From Morella rubra (lineage: Eukaryota > Streptophyta > Magnoliopsida > Fagales > Myricaceae), in the NCBI GenBank assembly GCA_003952965.2, contig CM025855.1, forward strand, positions 26,703,613 to 26,767,612: 64,000 nucleotides of DNA, written 5' to 3'. A program made the translations under genes and the position numbers. Numbering within the stretch: position 1 is the first letter of the stretch; the number at the start of each line of letters is the position of its first letter. The notes under the pieces are model-generated. The model saw only the letters and a program-made list of their open reading frames with translations, had not been told where the DNA came from and did not search any database. Positions 23,801 through 33,397 of the stretch are shown here, one piece after another.

Positions 23801-24031
23801 AGCATCAAGATGGCACCATATGAGGCTCTATATGGAAGAAGATGTCGATCACCACTATACTGGAGTGAGGTGGGAGAAAGACAAATTTTGGGGCCAGAGA
23901 TCGTGCAGAGGACATTGGAAAGAGTTAAATGTATTCAAGAAAGGTTGAAAGCTGCTCAAAGTCGACAAAAGAGTTATGCTGATAGCCATCGAAGAAAGTT
24001 GGAATTTGAAGTGGGGATAAGATTTTCTTAA
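20855..24031 (+). pseudogene. pol: protease, reverse transcriptase, RNase H, integrase
   Basis: Open from the zinc knuckle to 24031. Counting residues from the Met at 20927: aspartic protease [11 protein letters not shown] at about 55-65; RT with the [13 protein letters not shown] active site at about 390; RNase H with [13 protein letters not shown] at about 538; integrase HHCC zinc domain ending [16 protein letters not shown] (about 790); and the D,D,E core with MDFVVGLP (about 821), VSDRDPRF (about 882) and QTERTIQ (about 919). All key acidic residues are present. The frame ends early at a one-base indel inside [10 protein letters not shown]. Order and motifs are those of Ty3/gypsy chromoviruses. 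Confidence 0.95.
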
Positions 24032-24033
24032 GG

Positions 24034-24431
24034 GTGTCTCCAACGAAAGGAGTAGTGAGGTTCGGAAAGAAGGGCAAGCTGAGTCCTAGGTATATAGGAC
24101 CATTTGAGATTCTCGGTAGAGTTGGACCAGTGGCTTATCAAGTCGCTCTACCACCAACACTTTCGGAGTTCACAATGTTTTTCATGTATCCATGTTACGG
24201 CGATATGTGCATGATCCCACTCATGTCATAGATTTTGAGCCGTTGCGGATTCAGGAGAATTTATCATATCCTGAAGAACCTCTGCGAATCATTGAACGAA
24301 AGAATCAAGTTTTACGGACCAGAACCATTCCACTAGTCAAAGTACTTTGGAATAATCACACCCAAGGAGAGGCTACATGGGAGCTTGAAGAGGAAATGCA
24401 ACAAAAATATCCAAATTTATTTGAGAATTGA
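24034..24431 (+). pseudogene. Integrase C-terminus and chromodomain
   Basis: After the indel at about 24020 the polyprotein continues as VSPTKGVVRFGKKGKLSPRY and IGPFEILGRVGPVAYQVALP. It shifts frame again near 24165 and goes on as HVIDFEPLRIQ and IPLVKVLWNNHTQGEATWEL, ending at 24431. The last stretch is the chromodomain placed after integrase in Tekay/Del elements, a domain thought to guide insertion to heterochromatin. Two indels separate this part from the main pol frame. Confidence 0.85.
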
Positions 24432-24540
24432 AAATTCTGGTACTAAGGTTATATGATTGATGATTTTGGATGGACTGTAGGCTTTGTACTATTGTAAGGA
24501 TTCGTCTTTATATCTGTCACTAATAAATTATTATTTCAGG

Positions 24541-24861
24541 ATGGCGGGATTAAGTTGGGTAGATATGCTTGCTCAATCGAACCCACGTCGCAGATATTTA
24601 CCAGCAATAAGAACCAAAACCCTACGTTACTTCTGGGGTGATGAGTCAGATGATGAAGGTGATATTATTAGGTTTGTAGCATTACCAGAGTATATTTTGA
24701 TCGAAGACACTGAGGAGATACCTTTTGGAATGCCGGATGTTATTGATGATAGCGGACCAATAGAGGAAGATGAGAGTAGTGCTGAGGATTTACCAGGTAT
24801 ATTTTTTATTAAGTTTAGCAAATTTCGAGGACGAAATTTTTTTTTAGGGGGAAGGATGTGA
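24541..24861 (+). CDS. Small extra frame between chromodomain and 3' LTR
   Basis: Starting at ATG 24541 there is a frame of about 106 residues: MAGLSWVDMLAQSNPRRRYL, then an acidic stretch (DESDDEGD and EEDESSAEDL), then FRGRNFFLGGRM. The Met follows TTTATTATTTCAGG, which could be a splice acceptor. The final FRGRNF segment is encoded by the conserved sequence before the polypurine tract and may be fortuitous. I do not recognise a domain. Tekay elements normally end coding at the chromodomain, so this is either an accessory frame or chance. It is intact although gag-pol is broken. Confidence 0.4.
   Translation: MAGLSWVDMLAQSNPRRRYLPAIRTKTLRYFWGDESDDEGDIIRFVALPEYILIEDTEEIPFGMPDVIDDSGPIEEDESSAEDLPGIFFIKFSKFRGRNFFLGGRM
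24846..24856 (+). other. Polypurine tract
   Basis: AGGGGGAAGGA directly before the 3' LTR, preceded by a T-run. This is the expected position and composition for the plus-strand primer of an LTR element. Confidence 0.85.
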
Positions 24862-26302
24862 TAACCCAGTTTAAAAAAAAAAAAAAAAAAAGGGCAGAGC
24901 GAGGATTCGAACCTCGGTGCCGTGAGAGGTAAAGGGCGAGCAAGCCACTGGAGCCATGCGCTCGCGTGGTTAAAATGGTGGGAGTAGTTAATACTTAAAC
25001 TTCTTTTCGCCCGGTTTGATTTTTTTAAAACGTTGCGTTTCGACTCTTCTTCTTCCTCAGCCCTAATTCTCGAGTTTTGCAGCAGTTACATGGCTTTTCG
25101 CCGACCAGTTCTCTCTCTCTCATAAATCACTCTCTCTCTCTTCATTTTCTCACCCGTTACACCTCTTTTGGCCTAGATTTCGAAGCCTATTCGACTCCTT
25201 TGCAAATATCTCGAAGATTCTTCATAAATAATATGATTTATCATGTTTTATGGGGGATTTCGAAAGGACATCAGTTTCAAGATTTTGTAATGAATTTTTC
25301 GGCCAAATCTTGGGTTCTCCTCAACTATAAAAGGGGGAGCTCGTTCAGAGGTCAAGCACACCTCTCAATTTCGACCTCAGTCATTTTTTTAGATCTCTAT
25401 ATCTCTCTTTCTTTGTCTCTCTCATTGTTGCGAATTCTTGAAGTTTTTTCGGTGCCGGTACGCTCTGTTCCTTCTCTACTTCGATCACGTGTGTAATTCG
25501 TTTCAAATAGTTAAACGAATTATACATTGTGAAATTCAAGTTTCAAATATCGTTTTGATCCCTAATTATTTTCCGGATTACTGTTAGGTTGTGCTAATAG
25601 CGGGGATATCGATTATTCAAGCGAGTCAGGTAAGCGGGGTAACGATAAATTTTTCTCGATAATATGAAATGACGTTTTGGGAAAAATTATACCGAAGTCT
25701 GTTTTGAATTCTTGGTTTCACTGTTATCCAATTACTGTTTATACTGAAATATAATTTTATGTTTTTTTTTTATTACTGTTTTATGTTCTGAAATCTCGGT
25801 GGCAATGTGTATTACTGATTACTGTTATTACTGTCTCTGTTGGTACCAACTCACTGATTACTGATTACTGGTGCATCTATTCTTCGGAATGATTGCACAA
25901 CCCTGCCATAGGGTAAACATGGCTTACTGATATTGCCTAAGGGAAAAGTTCCGAACTACTGAAAAAGAATCATTTGGAAATTTTATTATTAATATTCTTT
26001 TTATTCTCCGCTTACTGAGTTGTCGAACTCACTATGTTAATATATTTCTATTTTCAGAGTATAAGGAAGAGCATGCTGAGGATCAAGCTTAGATGGCATG
26101 CGGGCTGGGATAGATGAGGAAGGAGTTTTGTTTTTAGATTTATGTTTTATTGAGAGGTTTTAATTTTAATGATGGTTTAAAAGTGAGAACTTTACAAGTG
26201 TTTGGTTTCTGAATAAACGAAAGAATTATTTTTAATTATATCTTTTTACTGTTGTCAAGAGAAAAGTCCACTATGGGACCCTACTGGGTCTGGGGTGTGA
26301 CA
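24857..26302 (+). repeat. 3' LTR
   Basis: Direct repeat of the 5' LTR, bounded by TG and CA, followed by the target duplication ATGCG and the remainder of gene copy 4. It differs from the 5' LTR by scattered substitutions, T-run length changes and an indel in the CGCTCGCGTGGTTAAAATGG region, which the 5' LTR has in shortened form. Confidence 0.93.
24892..24965 (-). ncRNA. tRNA-like Pol III cassette inside the LTR
   Basis: On the minus strand, TGGCTCCAGTGG resembles an A box (24945-24956). GGTTCGAATCC (24903-24913) is a perfect B box within a T-arm whose stem CGAGG/CCTCG pairs fully. The segment is followed on that strand by a run of at least 15 T, a Pol III-type terminator. The acceptor stem does not pair well, so it is not a functional tRNA gene. 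It may be a captured tRNA or a SINE head. The 5' LTR carries a mutated version (about 18421-18490). Transcription is not shown. Confidence 0.45.
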
Positions 26303-26350
26303 ATGCGTCTAAAAAGTCGAAGGGGGCTGATGCAAAAGCTGTAGGTGTAG
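26303..26350 (+). pseudogene. Array gene copy 4, 3' part, joined in frame to copia Gag
   Basis: Begins with the target duplication, then codons ASKKSKGADAKAVGVGV, the family sequence up to the start of the membrane helix. Family similarity then stops, and a Ser/Thr/Gln-rich stretch leads without a stop into a copia Gag. TMKAPGRN and the rest of the gene are absent. The joint predates the LTR insertion, because the LTR element splits the family sequence upstream of it. Confidence 0.8.
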
Positions 26351-28137
26351 GTGTTGAGACACAGCCAACTGCCAGCAAAAGCTCATCTCAGCAACATAAG
26401 TCGTCTACCACAAACTCATCTCAGCAATGCAAGACGTCTACCACAGCTCACGTTTCTCCTACCTCTTTCCCACATTTAGTGACTGTGAAGCTTACTCACG
26501 AGAACTATCTTCTCTGGCGCACACAGATTCTTCCATATTTTCATGGCCAACGCCTGTTTGGGTATATTGATGGGTCTGTTTCACCTCCTTTCGCACTACT
26601 CCCAAATAGCACCTCTCCTAACCCAGCTTTTTCTTCTTGGTACCAGCAAGATCAACTTATTCTCTCAGCTATCTTATCAACGCTATCTGAACCTCTCATT
26701 GCCCAGGTTATCGGGCACACCTCTTCTCTGTCTGCTTGGCTTGCCTTAGAAAGTGTTTTCACCTCAAAATCTCAAGCTCGAGTTGCTAACCTCCAGTACC
26801 AACTAGCTACCCTCAAAAAGAGTACTGACACCATTTCTGTATATTACAACAAAATTAAACTTCTTTCTGACGCTCTTTCTACTGCTGGGAAACCTTTTAT
26901 CTGATACTGCATTTATCAGCAATCTTCGTGCTGGTTTGGGTTCTAATTTTGACTCTCTTGTTACGTCCATTACTACACGCCTTAACCCAGTTTCTCCTGA
27001 TGACCTTTACGGTTAGCTTTTGACCTGTGAAGCCCGTCTCTAACACAACCAACCTCCTACTTCAAATATTATGCTAACCTCACTACAAAACAACAGCCTT
27101 CCTCTTCACTACAAGGTGGCCGTGGGTTTCATGGCTCTAGAGGCCGTGGATTTCGTGGGTGTGGGCGTGCCCGTGCCCGTGGTGGATGGTTTAACTCTCC
27201 ATATCCAGACAATCGTTCTCTTTGCCAAGTATGCTTCGAACCTGGGCACACTGCCCTTGTGTGCTACAACCGCTTAAACCAAGCCTCTCAGGCTCCACCT
27301 TCTCCTACCGTTGCTGCCCATTATTCGTCTGCTATGCCCTCTGCTCCACAGAACTCTAACTGGTATCCTGACAATTGTAACTCATCACATGACCTCTGAG
27401 TTTCAGAATCTGTCCTTCAACCCTCAACAATATATGGGTGAAGATCAGGTTAAAATTGGAGATGACACTACCATGCCCATCCATCACACTGGTGGTTCGG
27501 TTATTTCTTCTTCTCTTCATCCTCTTCCTTTACATAATCTTCGTCATGTTCCTTCCCTTACTAAGAATCTGGTCTCTGTTTGTTAGTTTTGCTATGACAA
27601 CAATATATATTTTGTATCTAATCCTGATTATTTTCTGGTCAAGTATTCTTCAACCCAGACCACCCTCCTCTGCAATCCAACTGAGCATGGTCTTTATGTG
27701 TTTCCCACCACTACCTCTGCCCCTCCTACTGCCTGTGTCGGCGAGCGCACCTTAGTCTCTTCTTGGCACCACCGCTTGGGTCACCATTCTCTTCGTCTTA
27801 TGCAACAAGTTCTTAGCAAATTTCAACTTCCAGTCTCTATTACTACATCATCTGTTTGTAATGCATGTCGTCTCAGTAAGAGCCATGCTATTCCTTTTTC
27901 TAGTTCCACCTCTTGCACTACAACACGTCTTGAACTTGTTCACACTGACCTTTGGGGTCCCTCTCCCTCTCACAATATCTCTATTTTTGGTTTTTGGTAT
28001 TAGGTCTCTTTTCTAAATGACTACAGTCGGTGTACCTGGATTTATCTACTTAAATACAAATATGAGGTTTATGATGTGTTTCTCCAATTTCAGCGCCTTG
28101 TTAAAAATTTGTTCACAACTCATATTAAATTAATATA
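26351..28137 (+). mobile_element. Ty1/copia remnant: gag to integrase start, no LTRs
   Basis: Gag with LTHENYLLWRTQILPYFHGQ and the TSKSQARVANLQYQLATLKK segment is open to 26904, then broken by stops and shifts. A zinc knuckle CQVCFEPGHTALVC lies near 27225-27270. A protease remnant (THHMTSEFQNL) is near 27390. The pre-integrase motif SSWHHRLGHHSLRLMQQVL, the CNACRLSKSHAIPF segment and the integrase start LELVHTDLWGPSP are at about 27755-27970, followed by NDYSRCTWIYLLKYK. No LTR is seen. It ends at the MITE at 28138; RT and RNase H are missing. Confidence 0.88.
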
Positions 28138-28576
28138 TTAAATACACTTTGCACCCCTTATCTTTGAGGGCATTTACACATAGCACCACAATCTTTCAAT
28201 TATAAGACATTAAGTCCATTAACTTTTATGCTTAGACACTTTGCACCCCAGAGGCAAATTGGATGTTAAATGAAACGATATTCGTCAACATGTGTGAAAC
28301 ACGTGACCTCCTTCAGTGTTAAGTTACATTTTTGCCCTTAGATCATAAACCACGCACGTTTTGAAAGCCTAGCAAACTAAATGACGAAAATGCCTTTAGA
28401 TCATGTGTTTCGCACGTGTTGATAAATATTGTTTCATTTAATGTCCAATTTGCTTCCGGGGTGCAAAGTGTATGAGCATAAAAGTTAATGGGCTCAATGT
28501 CTTAAAATTGAAAGATTGGGGTGCTATGTGTAAATGTCTTCAAATATAAGGGGTGCAAAGTATATTTAACCCTAAA
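28138..28576. mobile_element. Foldback MITE (about 440 bp)
   Basis: Near-complete inverted repeat: ACTTTGCACCCCTTAT at the left end pairs with ATAAGGGGTGCAAAGT at the right. Complementarity continues inward for about 200 bp on each side (for example GCACCCCAGAGGCAAATTGG against CCAATTTGCTTCCGGGGTGC). There is no coding capacity. It abuts the truncated copia on the left and the array unit on the right, so I cannot separate a target duplication. Confidence 0.85.
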
Positions 28577-28611
28577 TGTTATAATTCTACGAAGTATTAC
28601 TGAATGACTTA

Positions 28612-28894
28612 GCCCCTTGATTGGTGTATTGACGGTGAAGTAATAACTTTAAGATCTCTTCTCAAGGAGCATACACGGTGGTCTCTTATCTGGACGCCTA
28701 GGGAAGGAAATTTTTTAGCGCACAATTTAGCTAGATGGGGTTTGGATTATGTTATTGATGGTGATGTAAGGATTTGGCGATGTGCCATCCCATATTGTTT
28801 CTTGTGATAACTCTGCTCTGTCAAGCAGAGTTTTTTTGTTAATGGATGTCCCATGTTGCTTAGAAAAAAGAAAAAATAAAAAAGAAAAAAAGAA
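28612..28894 (+). mobile_element. 5'-truncated L1-type LINE, RNase H tail
   Basis: One frame reads LDWCIDGEVITLRSLLKEHT, RWSLIWTPREGNFLAHNLAR and WGLDYVIDGDVRIWRCAIPY, ending CFL and a stop. This is the C-terminal RNase H-like domain of plant L1 elements, including the PREGNFLAHNLAR motif. A 3' UTR of about 60 bp and an A-rich tail follow. It interrupts the array sequence TTGAATGATTTTAGTAGATG, with imperfect flanking copies of GAATGATTTTA as a likely target duplication. Dead on arrival. Confidence 0.85.
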
Positions 28895-31125
28895 TTATTT
28901 TAGTAGGTGCGTCTGATTAGCAAATAATCTTCTTAATTAATGAATTAATTTAATTGCTTACACAACCCGTACTTGTGTCCATACATTAGGTAGTTGGGCC
29001 AAGCCTATTTGTAGTAAGTCATGGTACGAAATTGGGACACAAGACAGACCTAAGGCATTAGCAATCTCATGCAGCCCAATAAAAGGACAAGCCCAGGCAG
29101 AGTCCGTGGAAAGTTGGTTCTATTTGCCTTTTTTCTTTTTTTTCTTTTTTTTTTTGTAGTTGCAGTAAACGTGGGCCTATTTTAGAAGCCCATACAGGTT
29201 ACGAATCTTGTACGGAGAAAGTGGACTGGGGCATTGAGTTAAACAAATTAAGCCTAGAAACTTATTTATTTATTTTATCTTGTCCAAAAGCTTTTTTTTG
29301 TGCATCTCCTGTAATAAGATATTTTACAATATCTCCTTCGAATCATCAGATGATGCTTCATTTTATGCTGCAGCTCATGGCCCCAGTTTATAAAATGACC
29401 TTTCTCCGCGAACCGTGGCCCTGTGTTCCCTTAATGATAGGCATCTTGGTTTTGATTCTCAAAATTTTTTGAGAATTTAAAAATTGGTAAAAAAAATTAA
29501 AAAGAAAATAATTTGAGTGAATTTTTTATATTTATTTTAACAAAAAAATTATTTTATGGAGAGAGAGTATTCTGAAAGTATTTTATTTAGCCAAAGATTT
29601 TAGATCGCCAAAATTTTGAAAGCCAACTTTGGGCTACTTCTGTAGCTCCTCCTTGACCACTGTCCTCAGAAATGGAAAATCTCATCTAGCGAACCCAGCA
29701 ATAACAATACTAGAATCTCAGCTCATCTCTATCTGCAGAGTATATGTCATACTTGTATGCATCTTTGACCAAATACCAACATAGAGAGAAGAAGGGCGAA
29801 GAGAGAGGGAAGCCATAATCCATTTTTTGCAGACAGCAAGATTTGCACAAGTTAGTTGGACGTTGCATGTAAGAGCTAAAAGACACCGCACTCACTGGAA
29901 ATCCTTCAAAATATCAGAACATAACTAGTAACTACAACCATCAAAAGACACACAAGATCGTAATTCGCCATCTCCTACCATAAAAGACCTCCGCGAATTT
30001 CTTTATACTTGCAACTCGTGGTATCTTGGTTCCGTTTTTCTCTTTTTTCCAGCATAAATAGGAGTTTTATACCAGGTCATCTCGAAGATAATTGAGACAT
30101 TAAGCAAACTTATAAAAAGAGATCTTTAATTTGTAATAAATTATAAATTATTATTCTTATTTTTTGAAATGCAAAATTACTTAAGAAATTTGCATTCAAT
30201 ACCTCCTCTTTGAACACAAATAGAAATTGAAAATAAAATTATATAATGTTCAACTTAATCACAAATTCTCAATTTTTTTTAATAAAATAATGATAACTGC
30301 AACAAACACAAAATAACATTATAAAACGAAAGTGTAAAGTTTTAAAGTTGAAATGTTATATAATAATAGCATCTGTGACTTAGTAGGAGTATGGGAAGAA
30401 GAAGAAGAGATTTTGAATCAACTGAGAAGTTGGCTATGAATAAGGAATGATACTAAGTTTAGAGGAGATAATTTTTGAGATTTAAAAAGTTGCAAGTCAA
30501 ATAGTCTTTTTTAAAATTTAAAATTATATTTTTAGTTTCTCATCCTTTCAGCGTAAATAATAATGAAAGTAAGTGCGTAAATAATAATGAAAGTAAGTGA
30601 TACCTCACATAGCTAGATAAGTCACCCGTTTGCAAATTAAAAATTTGTTCAAATTTTAAGGATTTTTAGGTGTAAACTGTAAACCTGAATTTTATCACAA
30701 AAGTTTTAATTTTTTAGATGTTTACACTAATCAAGGGACCCACAGCAATATTATTTCTCATTTTATTTTAATTATAATTTTTTAATTAAAAAAATTAAAT
30801 CTCCTTTATTTTCAGTTAAATTATCTATTTTTATTATAAAAAATTCGCTCTCCATTTTATATGAACTTCTATTAACGCACGGTATTTCTTCTAATTCAGG
30901 TCGGTATCTTATAAACAGGATATTCTATAATTTTCTGGCTCCCAATTCTAATTCGAATAAGAAATTGTCTGATCCAGCTAGTCTATTCCTGTTGATGCTT
31001 TTGGCAGGTGGGCTCGGGTGGGAGTGAAAGTGTCAAAAATTTGGAAAACATGCTTTAGTGAATCAAAAGCAAGCGGATACATTGGTAAACAAGGAATCTC
31101 CTTTTGAAAAGTCTGCAGGGGGGTT

Positions 31126-31126
<1 letters not shown>

Positions 31127-31165
<39 letters not shown>
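31127..31165. repeat. 39-base T homopolymer
   Basis: Uninterrupted T-run at the left edge of the foldback element, where other units have a run of about 8-16 T. Length should be treated as uncertain. Confidence 0.85.
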
Positions 31166-31173
<8 letters not shown>

Positions 31174-31708
31174 ATTTGAGGTATACAAAAGTTACAAATG
31201 AGCTCCTGAAGTACCGTTTTCAATAAATAGATCTTGGAGGTAAAATTTAAGTCAAATTAAGGTTCTTCCGTCTATTTTTCATCAGTCACTTTAACGACTA
31301 TTACTGTCAGGACTTTAAAATCTACGTCATAATGAATTAGAAAGCTTCACCTATCTAGTTAAAACACCCATATCATATCTAGGTCAGGTGTCTGTCAACT
31401 CACCGTGCTTAATTTAACAAAAGAAAAACAACTTAATGAAGGCGACGTCATTCTCCCTATTGCAGACACCTGGCACAGATGTGACGTGAACACTTTAAAT
31501 AGACAAGTGACGTTTTCTAATTCATTATGACGTAAATTTAAAGTCATGACAGTAATAGCCACTAACGAGACTAACAGAAAATAAACATAAGGACCTTAAT
31601 TTAATTAAAACTCTATCTCAATTATCTATTTACTGAGAACGTTACTTCAAAAAGCTCATTTACAACCCTCAGATGCCTCGGGGGCTCTCGATGTAATTAA
31701 GGCGTTTT
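31166..31708. mobile_element. Foldback element (about 540 bp), first copy
   Basis: Inverted repeat: AAAGTTACAAATGAGCTCCT near the left end pairs with AAAAGCTCATTTACAACCCT near the right. TTAAGTCAAATTAAGGTTC pairs with GGACCTTAATTTAATTAA, and matching continues toward the middle around GCATAATGAATTAGAAAG-type sequence. It is inserted in the T-rich stretch of the promoter region. No coding capacity. A nearly identical copy is at 35265. Confidence 0.8.
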
Positions 31709-31927
31709 TTTTTTTTTTTCACACTTCCGTAATTAAAGCTATTTATGATAGTTGCTTTCATGGTGGTTTTTTAACCGACCCCTACTTCTTTTTTTCTTTG
31801 GTCTGAGCCAATGACGAAGATGGGAAAACGAAAGGAAGGTGGAAAGTGGAAAGTGGACAGTAGAGGAATCGGAGCTTCAGCGATTTTTCCTTCAAGGAAG
31901 TTCATCGATCCTAGCAAGCTGGATGCA

Positions 31928-33045
31928 TCTAGTCCTGGGAAAAGATTCGGTACAAAGGGAAGAGTCCTAAGTTGCTATAAGGAGCGTTCTAGATCTTTTT
32001 TTCTTAGATCCAAAGCACCAGAGGCGTGCCAGGTCATTTAATGAAAGAGAGTCGGCTCCTGCTCGACTTCTACCGGCATGGCTCGGCCGGCTATTTTTTG
32101 TTCTCTGGTTTCTTCCTCCTCCCGAATCCCTCTTTCTTCTTCTCCGTTTTATTCTCTTTGTAGCTGCCGCTCTCCTCGCCGAGTCGAGCAGCTCTTGCCG
32201 GAGTCACCTTGCATCTAACGGTGGAATTCCTTCACTTATCAACTGCTTTCTCGAGGAAGAATTTTTGTGTAATCCCGAATTTAGTTTTCCTCTTCAATCT
32301 TTAGCAGTTTCTTCTCAGCACTGGGCATAAGCCAAAATGGATATGGGTAAGCAAGGTGACTGCCAAAATATAGTCAATTGGGGAGCCTGCGTTTTTGTTT
32401 CTGTTTCAATTTTCGCAGTTGCTTCTCACCTTGCATTTCTGTTTTTATTTTTTACACTCTTTGCTTTCTCTGTATCTGTACACTCACTGCTTTGTCTCTG
32501 CGCACAAACAAAAAAAATTCCTATGTCTAAAGCCCGAAGCTGGAACCTTTGCTAATTACTAGCATCTTCTGCATTTTGTTTGGGGTGTTACAGTTTGCAC
32601 TTTATTTTTTCAGAGTTTTACTGTGTGTTCAGCTGATGGAGTGACTCTGGATTAACACCCAATATTTTTAGTTGGGTTATGACATGTAAGGTTTCGAAAG
32701 GAAAAAAGGGATGGGAAGGCTTGAAAGTTTTTTCATTTTTTGTGAAGATTCTGAAGTTTTTTCTGCATAAACTCCGTGTAGCAGCAGCTGATAAGAGAAA
32801 AGCACGGGGAAGGAAAAAGAGGGGGATTCAGGAGGAAGAATCCGGGCCCACGCATTTGAAGAAGGAAACGAAAAAAAAAAAAGAGCCGGCTGAGCCATGC
32901 CAGGTCAGCCGAGTAATGACTGGCTGTGTCTCATTAAACGACCTGGCACGGTCCTATCCTTCCTATCTAAGAAAAAGGATCTAGACCGCACCTTATAGCA
33001 ACTTAGGACTCTAGCCTGTGTACCGAATCTTTTCCCTCTAGTCCT
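31928..33045. mobile_element. 1.1-kb Mutator-like element in the promoter of copy 5
   Basis: Target duplication TCTAGTCCT (9 bp) at 31928-31936 and 33037-33045. The element is 31937-33036 with ends GGGAAAAGATTCGGTAC and GTACCGAATCTTTTCCC. TIR similarity extends roughly 100-150 bp. It interrupts the conserved promoter sequence GCATCTAGTCCTTGCAAAAG about 155 bp before the gene start. The interior is gene-like: CT-rich leader sequence, then ATGGATATGGGTAAGCAAGG near 32337 resembling a first exon with a GT donor. I cannot identify a source gene. No transposase; a non-autonomous, possible Pack-MULE. Confidence 0.88.
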
Positions 33046-33191
33046 TGCAAAAGCATAGGCGGTTTTACTTGAAACCATGTCCAGTTTTGCTTTTCATTCC
33101 TAGTACTAGTGCTCTATAAATAAGAGCTCTTCTTGAATAGGTTGAAGAGCAGAAAGTTTTGAGACAACATACGAAGAACATTGGAACCGCA

Positions 33192-33397
33192 ATGGGTAGC
33201 AGCGGAGAGCACAACTGGCTGGTGCAGTAGTTGCAGGTGTAGGGCTGGCAGCTGCTTGTGACAATCGCTCTCCTGTCGGGCTCAGGAACTACGACAAACA
33301 AGAAAACAATGAAAGCCCCCGGAAGGAATGTACTATATACAGGGACGACTTTGAACGAGACCCGAAAGGCTACTTCCGTGAGCTGCGCAAAAAGTAA
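33192..33397 (+). pseudogene. Array gene copy 5 (pseudogene, short form)
   Basis: Starts ATGGGTAGCAGCGG and joins directly to LAGAVVAGVG-type sequence. It lacks the NNNDSTRPEDDASNK segment, a deletion shared with copy 8 (46220). Two extra bases after codon 5 shift the frame to an early TAG (12 residues). Further bases are missing in the membrane-helix region. The TMKAPGRN and GYFRELRKK codons are still readable, ending at TAA 33395-33397. A TATAAA at 33115-33120 is kept, but the MULE displaces the upstream promoter. Confidence 0.88.

Larger units (their letters stand above)
18389..26302 (+). mobile_element. 7.9-kb Ty3/gypsy LTR retrotransposon, Tekay/Del chromovirus type
   Basis: Complete structure: 5' LTR (1,429 bp), initiator-Met primer site, gag, protease-RT-RNase H-integrase, chromodomain, a small extra frame, polypurine tract and 3' LTR (1,446 bp). 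LTRs start TGTGATAACC and end GGTGTGACA. The 5-bp target duplication is ATGCA (18384-18388) and ATGCG (26303-26307); the one difference is a CpG-type transition. The insertion lies inside gene copy 4. The LTRs look nearly identical apart from a few substitutions and an indel near their starts, suggesting a recent insertion. At least three frameshifts in gag-pol make it non-autonomous now. Confidence 0.95.
28577..31165. repeat. Upstream part of array unit 5
   Basis: Opening block with the GTGTCCATACATTAGGTAG motif (about 28975), interrupted by a LINE tail at 28612-28894, then the second block (29640-30065). From 30065 to about 30650 it closely follows unit 1 (1270-2640) without the 801-bp retroposon. 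It ends in a 39-base T-run. No gene. Confidence 0.75.

Noticed and set aside
24892..24965. Functional tRNA gene
   Set aside because: T-arm and B box are good, but the acceptor stem cannot be paired and the segment lies within both LTRs, so I call it tRNA-like only.
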